A stretch of DNA of 59,292 nt from Marinifilum sp. N1E240 (GTDB taxonomy: Bacteria > Bacteroidota > Bacteroidia > Bacteroidales > Marinifilaceae), in assembly GCF_009295825.1 (NCBI RefSeq), contig NZ_WHKF01000013.1, positions 1 to 59,292 of the forward strand. Direction: 5' to 3'. A program made the position numbers and the translations under genes. The stretch's first letter is position 1. Each line of letters begins with the position of its first letter. The notes beneath the pieces were generated by a model, which saw only the letters and a program-made list of their open reading frames with translations, made no database searches and was not told the DNA's origin. This document shows, piece by piece, positions 8,825-17,677 of the stretch.

Positions 8825-8995
8825 AGTTGTTCGAACTTTCTGTTCTCACCCTTAATGGTTAACTCAAATAAAATTGCGATTGACTTTATTATATGTAAAT
8901 TTAATCGGCTTGCTTACTTGTTGTGTTGATGAGACCATAAGCTTGATTCACAAAAGTACATTAGTAAGCCCTTTGTAGTACATAACCCGCATTAA

Positions 8996-9442
8996 ATGAT
9001 TGAAAGAATAATATTATCGATAGTGGCAATAGTAATGCTGATTCTGACAATTCAGAGGAAGGAAAGATTATCAATTGTATTGACCAGTGGGTTGACCTTG
9101 GGAATATTAATAATTTGGTTTGGGAATCTAATGCTAATACGAGTGGGAATGTTGACTTATCTGATTTCTGCTTTGTGGATAATGCTTTATGGATTAAAAA
9201 AGAAAGAGTTGCTAACATATGAGAAGTTAATCATCTCATTGACGGGACTGTTTGCAGCTATAGCTAATCTTTTTGAATTGATGCATTATCCATACGCATA
9301 CGAAATCGGATTAAGTATGATTATTCCATTAGTACTTTTTCTTTTCGCATTAGTTAGGGGATTGATAAGGAAGTGTGAGTTAGGTTTTATGGTAATATTG
9401 AACCTCGAATTTTTATTCAGGTTTATAAATCTTTGGAGTTAG
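8996..9442 (+). CDS. Unknown polytopic membrane protein
   Basis: 148 residues with about five hydrophobic segments, for example IILSIVAIVMLILTI, IVLTSGLTLGILIIWFG and IIPLVLFLFALVRGL. No conserved catalytic motif is visible and I recognise no family. It is the last gene of the + strand accessory stretch. The 160 bp after it hold no gene. Confidence 0.5.
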   Translation: MIERIILSIVAIVMLILTIQRKERLSIVLTSGLTLGILIIWFGNLMLIRVGMLTYLISALWIMLYGLKKKELLTYEKLIISLTGLFAAIANLFELMHYPYAYEIGLSMIIPLVLFLFALVRGLIRKCELGFMVILNLEFLFRFINLWS

Positions 9443-9605
9443 GAAAATTAGCTAGTGTTTAACGAACGGAATAAAGGTAGCTTGTTAGTGATTGAGTTTT
9501 ATTACTCCGCTGCACGAAATGAGGTTCGATAAAGTCAACCCTTTTCAGTTTTTCCATCACAGCAAACGATCAAAAGAATCTACAATGCAGATGGTATATT
9601 TTCCA

Positions 9606-9637
9606 TAAAAAAAGCATCACTCCTAAAAAGTGATGCT
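9606..9637 (-). terminator. Terminator of the J-domain/KTSC gene
   Basis: Read on the - strand, arms AGCATCACT and AGTGATGCT form a 9 bp stem with a 7 nt loop, followed by a run of seven T. It lies 22 bp beyond the stop codon at 9660. Confidence 0.8.
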
Positions 9638-9659
9638 ATGCTAATATATTGTAATTCAA

Positions 9660-10124
9660 TTAAGCGACTTCAACTTCCTCAACAAGTGTAGCCTTCTTCG
9701 ATCTTCTGTACAGATATGAGTTATAGATATTTCTTTTAGCAAAACGCATTTGTTTATCAGAATTAATCAGTTTTTCAAAAACGCTTCTTTTCACACCAAA
9801 GTATTCGTAAGCCGATCCATCTAAAAAGGTAATCTCAAGCAATAAGCCCTTGTGCTTAAAGTCCTCAATACCAACTTTGGTTGTTGTATGCTCATAGTCT
9901 TCAAGGTTTGCAGCTTTAGTTTCCGGAGCAATACTCACTAAGAAATGATAAGCATCGATAATCTGACGGCTTTTTAATTCAGCCTCTTCATACATTTCAT
10001 GTCCTTCAGGAAATTTATCGGTATGCCACTCTTTTACTAAATTTCGGTAAGTTGATTTAAGACTTCTAAGTGTTGTGTCATTATCAACATTGAACAATTT
10101 CTTGTACTCATTAATACGCTTCAT
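9660..10124 (-). CDS. J-domain-like protein with KTSC domain
   Basis: 154 residues. Residues 1-65 resemble a DnaJ J-domain (YKKLFNVDNDTTLRSLKSTY, then KEWHTDKFP), but the HPD tripeptide needed to stimulate DnaK is HTD here. Residues ~95-145 match the KTSC domain (LDGSAYEYFGVKRSVFEKL, FAKRNIYNSYLYRR), a small domain also found fused to lysyl-tRNA synthetases and thought to bind RNA or DNA. The gene stands alone with its own -7 box (10211-10218) and terminator. Role unknown; a chaperone-like or nucleic-acid-binding function is an inference. Confidence 0.75.
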   Translation of the reverse strand: MKRINEYKKLFNVDNDTTLRSLKSTYRNLVKEWHTDKFPEGHEMYEEAELKSRQIIDAYHFLVSIAPETKAANLEDYEHTTTKVGIEDFKHKGLLLEITFLDGSAYEYFGVKRSVFEKLINSDKQMRFAKRNIYNSYLYRRSKKATLVEEVEVA

Positions 10125-10210
10125 AGATGCTTCCTTTGTAAATTTCCTCTCGGTTGATTCTTAGGTGTTTTTTAATGGCACACCCATGCTCGTTTTTTTC
10201 AAAACAGCCG

Positions 10211-10218
10211 CAAAAGTA
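10211..10218 (-). promoter_or_regulatory. -7 box for the J-domain/KTSC gene
   Basis: On the - strand this reads TACTTTTG, a full match to the Bacteroidota TAnnTTTG box. It would give a leader of about 80 nt. No clear -33 TTTG is seen. Confidence 0.4.
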
Positions 10219-10511
10219 TGCATTTAAAACTTATGAATACGATGTATTGATTCTTTTCTTCTTATTTATTATTTCCTGCAACTTAGAACGATGAGTCTCC
10301 CTTTATTTTGTTTGAGAAAACGATTAGTATGCGTTCTACCGATAGCCTTCAATTAATTTCTACGATGTAAAAACTGAACCCTGCTAAGGAACTCTTGTTG
10401 CACATACGCAAGCATAAGAAAGAAACATTTCAGTAATATGTAATTTCAATTAATTATGCTTTAAAGCTATTTTACAGGATAGTTTATTTTTTTGATAAAA
10501 TAATAAAGTAG

Positions 10512-10524
10512 ATTTAGTCTAAAT
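10512..10524. promoter_or_regulatory. Palindromic operator upstream of the DtxR-type regulator
   Basis: ATTTAG T CTAAAT is a perfect 13 bp palindrome placed about 13 bp upstream of the -7 box TATATTTG at 10537-10544, overlapping the expected -33 region. A further half site ATTTAG lies at 10531. DtxR/MntR regulators bind AT-rich palindromes with TTAG and CTAA half sites, so autoregulation by the gene at 10581 is the likely reading. Confidence 0.5.
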
Positions 10525-10536
10525 AAAAAGATTTAG

Positions 10537-10544
10537 TATATTTG
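10537..10544 (+). promoter_or_regulatory. -7 box of the DtxR-type regulator gene
   Basis: TATATTTG matches TAnnTTTG exactly. With transcription starting near 10551, ATG 10560 would have almost no leader, while ATG 10581 would have about 30 nt. This supports the shorter protein. Confidence 0.5.
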
Positions 10545-10580
10545 AATTAATATTTAAGTATGCTTAAATCTTTTATTTGT

Positions 10581-11246
10581 ATGTCGGCGTCAACAGAGAA
10601 TTTTTTAAAAACCATTTACAGCTTTAGAAAGTTGGAAGCAAGAGATACCAAACCAGGTTCTATTGCCAAGGCTTTGGGCATTAGCAATGCTGCAGCAACT
10701 GATATGGCTAAAAAATTATCGGTTCGTAAGTTGGTGTTGTATGAGAAGTATCAACCCTTGAATTTGACTAATGAGGGAGAGAAGATCGCCTTGCAAATTC
10801 TTAGAAAACACAGGTTGTGGGAAACTTTTCTGCACAAAACCTTCGGCATGTCTTTATTGGAAATTCATCGTGAAGCTGAATTGTTGGAGCACCAAACATC
10901 GGATTTTATGGCGGATAAACTGTGGGAGTATTTAGGTAAACCTGATTGTGATCCACATGGAGATCCGATTCCGGATGTAGAAGGAAAGGTTCATTTGCAC
11001 AAGGACAACCAGGTTCTTTACAAGGCAGATGTAAATGTGTTTTATGAAATAAAAAGATTGATTAATAGGGATGAGGAGTTCTTTCAATTTTGTAAGGGAA
11101 ATGGAATTGAGATAGGGACAAAGCTTCAGGTTGTTAAGCAATATTCTAAAAATAAATTAACGGAAATACTGATCCGGGAACAGAAAATCTTGATTCCTCA
11201 GGAGTTTTCAGGTCTTGTATATGTGAGACAGATTAGTGAACAGTAA
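10581..11246 (+). CDS. DtxR/MntR-family metal-dependent repressor
   Basis: 221 residues from ATG 10581; a longer start at 10560 adds seven residues that family members lack. A winged-helix domain (TKPGSIAKALGISNAAATDM) is followed by the dimerisation and metal-binding domain (HREAELLEHQTSDFMADKL, with DCDPHGDPIPD) and a C-terminal FeoA/SH3-like domain. It should sense Fe(II) or Mn(II) and repress metal uptake. It sits 33 bp upstream of a TonB receptor and probably forms an operon with it, with a palindromic operator in front. Confidence 0.88.
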   Translation: MSASTENFLKTIYSFRKLEARDTKPGSIAKALGISNAAATDMAKKLSVRKLVLYEKYQPLNLTNEGEKIALQILRKHRLWETFLHKTFGMSLLEIHREAELLEHQTSDFMADKLWEYLGKPDCDPHGDPIPDVEGKVHLHKDNQVLYKADVNVFYEIKRLINRDEEFFQFCKGNGIEIGTKLQVVKQYSKNKLTEILIREQKILIPQEFSGLVYVRQISEQ

Positions 11247-11279
11247 ACAATTAATAAAGAATAATAAAACCATAATATA

Positions 11280-13607
11280 ATGACTATGATAAGATACTTT
11301 TTTTTAATCCTTTGTTTCATTGGGATTAATGAAACTCTGTTGGCTCAGGGGACAGATGCCAATGTTTTTGGAGATGTGAAATCTCAAGAGAGTGGTGAGC
11401 ACATTCCATTTGTAAATATCTATTTGGAAGGAACTACCACAGGAATTACAACTGATCATACGGGACACTATTTATTGGTGAATCTACCGGAAGGTGATCA
11501 TGTATTGGTAGCTAAATCGATGGGGTATGAGACGGCTAAAAAGAATATAAAAGTCGTGAGTGGAAAAACCATAGAGGTGAATTTTGTATTGAAGGAACAG
11601 GTAATGTCGCTTGATGATGTGGTGGTTACCGGAACCAAAACCTTTAAAAGAAAAACAGAATCTGCTGTTATTGTGAATGTGATGGAGAGTAAGGCTCTGG
11701 AGCAGGTTCAGGCTTGTAACATTTCGGAAGGTTTGCGCTTTCAGCCAGGATTGCGAGTTGAAACGGATTGTCAGACTTGTAATTACACTCAGTTGCGTAT
11801 GAATGGTTTAGGTGGTGGATATTCACAAATCCTGATTAATGGTCGCCCGATATTTAGCCCTTTAACCGGTCTGTATGGAATGGAGCAAATTCCTAGTAAT
11901 ATGGTAGAGCGAATTGAGGTTGTACGAGGTGGAGGATCTGCTTTGTATGGTTCGAGTGCTATTGGAGGAACGGTGAATGTAATTACCAAGATTCCATCGA
12001 AGCCAAGTTACGATTTTGGAGTTACCACTCAATTTATCGATGGTAAAGAATCGGATGTGATCATGAATGGAAACATTGGCATGTTGAATCAGAAGCGCAA
12101 TGCTGGTGCATCGATTTATGTGAATCGAAGAACACGAAATGCTTATGATGCCAATGGCGATAATTACTCGGAGTTACCTGAACTGAAGAACAACTCGTTT
12201 GGTGCAAACTTGTTTTTTAAACCAACAGAAAACCAGAAAATAGAATTGAACTTTACCAGTTTGCATGAATACCGTTATGGTGGTGAAATGGTTGATAAGG
12301 CTGCTCATTTGGCGAAGCAATCTGAGGAAAGAACTCATGATGTTTTAATGGGAGGATTGGATTATCAGATCAATTTTAATGAGGACAATTCATCCTTTAT
12401 TGCCTATGTTGCCGGACAATATACCGAACGAGCACATTATACGGGAATTTATCCTGATTCAGCTGAAGATATTCAAGATCATTTGGCGAATCCGCCATAT
12501 GGAGATACAGAGAATACGACTTTACAGTTTGGGACACAGCTTAACCACAGATTGGATAATTTCTTTGGAGGAAAGAATATTATAACATTAGGAACAGAGT
12601 ATGTTTATGATGATGTGTTCGATTCGATTCCGGCGTACAATTATGAAACAGATCAGACCACAAAGAATTTTGGAGGTTTTTTACAGTCGGATTGGGAAGT
12701 AAGAAAGAACTTAAATTTGCTTGCCGGAGTTCGTGTGGATAAGCACAATCTGGTTGATAATGCTATTGTAAGTCCGCGTTTGTCCTTACTGTACAAGTAC
12801 AAAAATTCGACTCAGTTTCGTTTGACCTGGGGAACAGGTTTTAGAGCTCCACAAGCTTTTGATTCTGATTTACACATTGCTTTTGCGGGTGGTGGAATTT
12901 CAAGAGTTATTCTGTCTGATAATTTGAAAGAGGAACGTTCGAATTCGTTGAGTGGATCGGTGAACTTCGATAAGGCAACTGAGAAATGGATCGCTGGTTT
13001 TACAGTTGAAAGTTTTTATACCAAGTTAGATGATGCTTTTTATCTGCAGCCAATTGGAGAAGATGAATTTGGTGAGCGATTTGAGAAACGAAATGGTTCA
13101 GGTGCTAAAGTACAGGGAATGACACTGGAATTGAGAGCGAATTACAATCGTAAGGCGCAATTCGAAGCTGGTTTTACCTTGCAGACAAGTAAGTTTGATG
13201 AAGCGGTTGAAAATATTGAAGGATTGCCAGCAAAACGTGAATTTTTAAGAACACCTAAAGAGTATGGATATGCAAGTTTAAGTTATACTCCATCGCCTAA
13301 GTTTAGTGCAAGCCTAAGTAGTGTGTATACAGGTCCAATGACCTTGGTTCATTATGCAGGGGCTCCTGAGCAATCTATTGATGAATACGTTACATCGAAA
13401 TCGTTTACCGAATTGAATATGAAAGTGGGGTATACTTTTAAATTGAAAGCGGTAGATTCCGGATTGGAACTGTTTGGAGGAATTAAGAATATGACCAATG
13501 AATATCAAAATGATTTTGATAGTGGAAAAAATAGAGATTCTAATTACGTTTATGGACCTGGAGCGCCAAGAACATTTTATGTTGGGGTAAAGCTAAAATC
13601 GTGGTAG
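11280..13607 (+). CDS. TonB-dependent outer-membrane receptor, probably metal related
   Basis: 775 residues. A signal peptide (MTMIRYFFLILCFIG, ending LLAQG) is followed by a CarboxypepD_reg-like domain (~26-112, SGEHIPFVNIYLEGTTTGIT), a plug (VEVVRGGGSALYGSSAIGG-like, here IEVVRGGGSALYGSSAIGGT) and a 22-strand barrel ending in LKSW with the terminal aromatic residue needed for insertion. A Cys pair in VETDCQTCNYTQ lies in the plug. The linked DtxR-type regulator suggests uptake of an iron, heme or manganese complex, but the ligand cannot be read from sequence. Confidence 0.88.
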   Translation: MTMIRYFFLILCFIGINETLLAQGTDANVFGDVKSQESGEHIPFVNIYLEGTTTGITTDHTGHYLLVNLPEGDHVLVAKSMGYETAKKNIKVVSGKTIEVNFVLKEQVMSLDDVVVTGTKTFKRKTESAVIVNVMESKALEQVQACNISEGLRFQPGLRVETDCQTCNYTQLRMNGLGGGYSQILINGRPIFSPLTGLYGMEQIPSNMVERIEVVRGGGSALYGSSAIGGTVNVITKIPSKPSYDFGVTTQFIDGKESDVIMNGNIGMLNQKRNAGASIYVNRRTRNAYDANGDNYSELPELKNNSFGANLFFKPTENQKIELNFTSLHEYRYGGEMVDKAAHLAKQSEERTHDVLMGGLDYQINFNEDNSSFIAYVAGQYTERAHYTGIYPDSAEDIQDHLANPPYGDTENTTLQFGTQLNHRLDNFFGGKNIITLGTEYVYDDVFDSIPAYNYETDQTTKNFGGFLQSDWEVRKNLNLLAGVRVDKHNLVDNAIVSPRLSLLYKYKNSTQFRLTWGTGFRAPQAFDSDLHIAFAGGGISRVILSDNLKEERSNSLSGSVNFDKATEKWIAGFTVESFYTKLDDAFYLQPIGEDEFGERFEKRNGSGAKVQGMTLELRANYNRKAQFEAGFTLQTSKFDEAVENIEGLPAKREFLRTPKEYGYASLSYTPSPKFSASLSSVYTGPMTLVHYAGAPEQSIDEYVTSKSFTELNMKVGYTFKLKAVDSGLELFGGIKNMTNEYQNDFDSGKNRDSNYVYGPGAPRTFYVGVKLKSW

Positions 13608-13631
13608 TATAGACTAAATCGATATAGAAAG

Positions 13632-13670
13632 CCTGAGTTGAACTTGTAATGAGTTTAATTCAGGTTTTTT
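13632..13670 (+). terminator. Terminator after the TonB receptor gene
   Basis: Arms CCTGAGTTGAACT and AGTTTAATTCAGG form a stem with two G-T pairs, followed by six T. It closes the regulator-receptor operon. Confidence 0.75.
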
Positions 13671-13782
13671 AATTTATAATCTTAACAAATCATATAAAAA
13701 TGAGTGGATGGGAATCTCAACTCTAAAAATAATCCTATATTTAGCTTTGAGGTACAAATATAGCTTTAAAGCGTAGTTTTGA

Positions 13783-15756
13783 ATGATTAAATTCCAACCA
13801 CTTTTATTTCTTTTCATTCTATTGGGTTTCGCTCCAGATGCATTTAGTCAGTCGGGAGGGAAAACCGTAAATGAGTTATTTTCCGATGTAGAGATTTCTA
13901 AAAAAGTTAAATTTTTAGGAGACGAATGCTGGAAATTAAGAGAACTCGATTCTGATTCTGCATTAGTTCTTGGCGAAGAGGCATTGAACTTGGCAATAAA
14001 GCATGATCTTCAAAAGGAATTCCCGCGTCTTTATGGTTTTATGGGTGTAATTCAATTGCATTACATGTATCGCCCGAAAGAATCCTTGCATTATCTTCAT
14101 TCTTCATTAGAACAAAGTGTTAAGCAAAAGGATAGCATTCAGTTGGCATTTGCTTACAACAACCTGGGTGATCTGTATCTGTTTACGGGAAATATTCCAT
14201 TATCATTAAAATTCTCGGAGCAATCCCTGGAACTTTTTACCGAAATAAACTACTCTGTTGGGAAGTCCTATTCGAATGTGAATATGGGATTGGTTCATCG
14301 AGAGAAAAAGAATTATAATCTGGCATTGGATTATTTTAATGAGGCTATTGTTATTTGGGAGGAAATGGGTGAAGAGATAGGTATTGGCGCTGTTTATTTG
14401 GAGATGGCGAAAACCTATGAAGACATGGAAGATCTGGATATAGCGATGCTTTATTATCAAAAATCGTTACAACGTACAAGTGGTGAGCATTTAGTGCGAT
14501 ATGCAGCCTTTTGTTTGCATGGAATGGCAAACATATATTACAAGAGAAACAATCTGAAAAAAGCTCATGAATATTATCAAAAAGGAATACAGAGAAACCT
14601 GGAGCGAAATCATGAATTTGGATTGATTGATGATTATATTGGATTGGCTTTTGTTTACGCCAAACAAAACAGGCGAGAAGAGGGGGAAATGTATCTTGAG
14701 AAAGCTATGGATATTTCAAGGACTTTGGGTTTGAATTCAAAAATATTGAAAGTAAACAAATCATTTGCGAATTTTTATCAAATTCTGAATGATTTTAAGA
14801 AGTCAACAGAGTGTTATAATCGGTTTTTACATCAGTACGATTCTATCTTTTCAATTCAGCAGTTTGAGATCATTACGGAAATGCAAAACGGTTTTTCTGT
14901 GCAAAAATCCTTATTGGATACCGAGGAGGAATTGGATTCGCAAAAGACACAGGAAATTTACCTGTTGGTCATTATTTTATTGGTGCTGATTATTGCAGGC
15001 GTTATTTATGGGAGGTTTATTTCTCATCGAAATTTGAATCGAAAATTATCGGAAATCAATCAATCGAAGGATAAACTTTTTTCGGTGATTTCGCATGACC
15101 TTAAGAATCCATTCAATTCATTAATAGGTTTTAGTGAGCTATTGCTTTCTGAAATTGAGAATAGAAACTATGAGAAAAGTAAGCGATTTGCAACCTACTT
15201 GAATCAGGCTTCTGTTGAAGGGTTAAAATTACTTACCAATCTATTGCATTGGTCTTTATCGCAAACCGGGCGAATTCAATACAATCCTGAATTGGTTAAT
15301 TTTAATGATTTATTTACTGAGTTAAAAGAGTTTTACGAATTAGAATCTAAGGATTATAATGTGAATTTAAGTTTCGAAAACCTATTGCAAGATAAGGTTA
15401 GTGTGGATTTTAATATTCTTAGGATTATAATAATTAACCTGGTTTCTAATGCATTGAAATATACTATGGAGGGAGGTGTTATTCTTGTAACAGCCTCGAG
15501 TAATGATAATAAGGTAAAAATAAAAGTAAGAGATACGGGGATTGGAATGTCGAAAGAGCGATTGAATAGTATATTCGATAAGGGTACTTTTGTAGAAAGT
15601 AAAAAGGGATTGCGAGATGAACACGGTACAGGTTTGGGCTTAAATATTGTTGACGAATTGGTACAAATTCATAAGGGTGAAATTAAAGTGAAAAGTGAGG
15701 AAGGAAAGGGAACCACTTTTGAGTTGGAGTTCCCTTTGAATCTTTCCAATATGTAA
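13783..15756 (+). CDS. TPR-sensor histidine kinase
   Basis: 657 residues. A signal peptide (ends DAFSQS) leads a periplasmic array of about six TPR repeats (for example AFAYNNLGDLYLFTGNIPLS, NYNLALDYFNEA), one membrane helix at ~393-412 (LLVIILLVLIIAGVIYG), then HisKA with phospho-acceptor H438 in SVISHDLKNPFN and an HATPase domain (NLVSNALKYT, DTGIGMS, HGTGLGLNIV). No response regulator is adjacent, so it is an orphan kinase. The ligand of the TPR domain is unknown. Confidence 0.87.
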   Translation: MIKFQPLLFLFILLGFAPDAFSQSGGKTVNELFSDVEISKKVKFLGDECWKLRELDSDSALVLGEEALNLAIKHDLQKEFPRLYGFMGVIQLHYMYRPKESLHYLHSSLEQSVKQKDSIQLAFAYNNLGDLYLFTGNIPLSLKFSEQSLELFTEINYSVGKSYSNVNMGLVHREKKNYNLALDYFNEAIVIWEEMGEEIGIGAVYLEMAKTYEDMEDLDIAMLYYQKSLQRTSGEHLVRYAAFCLHGMANIYYKRNNLKKAHEYYQKGIQRNLERNHEFGLIDDYIGLAFVYAKQNRREEGEMYLEKAMDISRTLGLNSKILKVNKSFANFYQILNDFKKSTECYNRFLHQYDSIFSIQQFEIITEMQNGFSVQKSLLDTEEELDSQKTQEIYLLVIILLVLIIAGVIYGRFISHRNLNRKLSEINQSKDKLFSVISHDLKNPFNSLIGFSELLLSEIENRNYEKSKRFATYLNQASVEGLKLLTNLLHWSLSQTGRIQYNPELVNFNDLFTELKEFYELESKDYNVNLSFENLLQDKVSVDFNILRIIIINLVSNALKYTMEGGVILVTASSNDNKVKIKVRDTGIGMSKERLNSIFDKGTFVESKKGLRDEHGTGLGLNIVDELVQIHKGEIKVKSEEGKGTTFELEFPLNLSNM

Positions 15757-15759
15757 TTG

Positions 15760-17379
15760 TTATTGCATAATTGTTGAATAAAATTCGGGTGATTTTCTGT
15801 GTTTTGTTGCTTGTTCGTATGCGTAGGCAAATTGAATTAATTTTTGCTCTGAGAAAGCTTCTGCAAAGAATGAAATGCCAACCGGTAAACTGTGAACAAA
15901 ACCTGCAGGAACCGTAATGTTTGGATAACCAGATACAGCAGCAGCCTCGCTACTTCCTCCACCATAATGATCTCCATTGATTAAATCGATACTCCAGGCA
16001 GGACCATTTGTAGGTGCGATTAACGCATCTAGTTTGTGTTTTTGGAGTGTAGCATCAATTCCTTTTTTACCAGCCAATTCTTTACACTTTTTTAATGCAT
16101 CAAGATATTCAGGTTCATTCAAATCTCCCTTTTTGTTTGCCATTTCCATAATCTCTTGTCCAAACCATGGCATTTCAAGATCAGCATATTGTTTGTTAAA
16201 GGCAATCACATCTTCTAAGGTTTTAACAATTGGGTATTTACAAGAAGCTAAATATTTGTTCAAATCGTTTTTAAACTCATACAATAGCACTTCAAATTCT
16301 TCACTGCTGTATTGATGTAGGTTTTCAAGTTCTACATCAATGAGTTCGGCTCCCGCAGATTTCAAATCTTCGATTGCTTTTTCCATGATTTTATCCACTT
16401 CGGTATGGAATCCGAACAGTTGACGTACAATGCCAATTCTGGCTCCATGCAAAGCTTTGGAATTTAGATTTTTGGCATAATTAATTGCTGAATTGTTGTT
16501 GTTAAGGGTGATTTTATCACTGTTATCCTTAGCTGTCATTACACTTAGTAATATTGCAGCATCTTCAACCGATTTTGCCATTGGACCGGCTGTATCCTGT
16601 GAGTGAGCAATTGGAACAATTCCAGATCTGCTAACCAATCCGAGAGTTGGCTTTATTCCTACAATGCCGTTGTGTCCCGAAGGGCAAACAACTGATCCGT
16701 CTGTTTCGGTTCCTAAAGCTGCCACACAAAGATTGGCTGCTACGGCAACTCCTGATCCGGAGCTAGATCCACAAGGAGATCTGTCAATCACATAAGGGTT
16801 GTGGGTTTGACCACCTCTTCCGCTCCATCCACTCGATGAGCGCGTACTTCTAAAGTTTGCCCATTCACTTAAATTGGTTTTGGCTAAAATGAGGGCACCG
16901 GCCTCGCGCAATTGTTTCACAACAAAAGCATCAAATTCAGTAAAATTTCCTTCCAGTGCGAAGGATCCAGCGGTAGTCATCATTTTATCGCCAGTATTAA
17001 TATTGTCTTTAAGCATTATAGGAATACCATGTAATGGTCCTCTGATCATGCCAGCTTTTCGTTCTTCGTCCAGTTGTCGGGCAAGTGGTAAAGCATCTGT
17101 GTTGATATCTATTACTGAATTTATTTTTGGTCCATTTTTGTCGATGTTTTCAATTCTATCCAAATAGGCAATCACCAATTCTTCCGAACTTAGCTGACCT
17201 GAATTCATCAAATCTAACAATTCAGTTATACTTTTTTCATTGTAAGGGAAATTATTAAAATCTTCCTGATTTGGAATTTTTTCTTCCGGATTACTGGAAC
17301 TTTGACAAGCTTGTAAGCCTAAGCCAGAAACAAAAGCAGCACTAATTGCGGAAAGAGAAATGAATTGACGTCTCTTCAT
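15760..17379 (-). CDS. Amidase-signature-family lipoprotein with Tat-type signal
   Basis: 539 residues. The N-terminus MKRRQF with a lipobox GLQAC25 suggests Tat export and lipid anchoring. The amidase-signature triad is visible as K124 in IMLKDNIN, the serine cluster GSSSGSG (204-210) and S229 in TDGSV. Family members hydrolyse amides or peptide amides; it is not the GatA subunit, because it has a signal and no gatB or gatC neighbour. It is convergent with the kinase gene, whose stop lies 3 bp away. Confidence 0.85.
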   Translation of the reverse strand: MKRRQFISLSAISAAFVSGLGLQACQSSSNPEEKIPNQEDFNNFPYNEKSITELLDLMNSGQLSSEELVIAYLDRIENIDKNGPKINSVIDINTDALPLARQLDEERKAGMIRGPLHGIPIMLKDNINTGDKMMTTAGSFALEGNFTEFDAFVVKQLREAGALILAKTNLSEWANFRSTRSSSGWSGRGGQTHNPYVIDRSPCGSSSGSGVAVAANLCVAALGTETDGSVVCPSGHNGIVGIKPTLGLVSRSGIVPIAHSQDTAGPMAKSVEDAAILLSVMTAKDNSDKITLNNNNSAINYAKNLNSKALHGARIGIVRQLFGFHTEVDKIMEKAIEDLKSAGAELIDVELENLHQYSSEEFEVLLYEFKNDLNKYLASCKYPIVKTLEDVIAFNKQYADLEMPWFGQEIMEMANKKGDLNEPEYLDALKKCKELAGKKGIDATLQKHKLDALIAPTNGPAWSIDLINGDHYGGGSSEAAAVSGYPNITVPAGFVHSLPVGISFFAEAFSEQKLIQFAYAYEQATKHRKSPEFYSTIMQ

Positions 17380-17677
17380 GGTGTATAGAATTATAGGTTT
17401 GTATGTAGTGATTTTCCTTAAATGTAGGAAAAAAAGAATTATTTCAGGATTTGTCAGTCAAAAAGAGAGTGAGGGATTTGCTACTGATAAATACCTGTGA
17501 ACTTACTGTCTGTATTGGACTTGCGATCCTTAGTCTTGGAGGTCAGGGAATTGATGTTTGAGCTAGGTGTTAAGCTATTTGGAGAAAAGGCATGCTCTGA
17601 TTTTAATTTTTTTTATCTTGCAGACGTGGATTCTATCATCTCATGCTATATGATTGTTACCACAACACAACTGAACC
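17380..17677. other. Divergent intergenic region, amidase / acyl-CoA ligase
   Basis: About 300 bp between divergent genes. Near 17417-17425 the - strand reads TACATTTA, one base off a TAnnTTTG box, a possible amidase promoter. Near 17612 the + strand has TATCTTGC, a weak candidate for the ligase. An open frame (17497-17694) exists but shows no family, no start context and unusual composition, so no gene is called. Confidence 0.3.
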
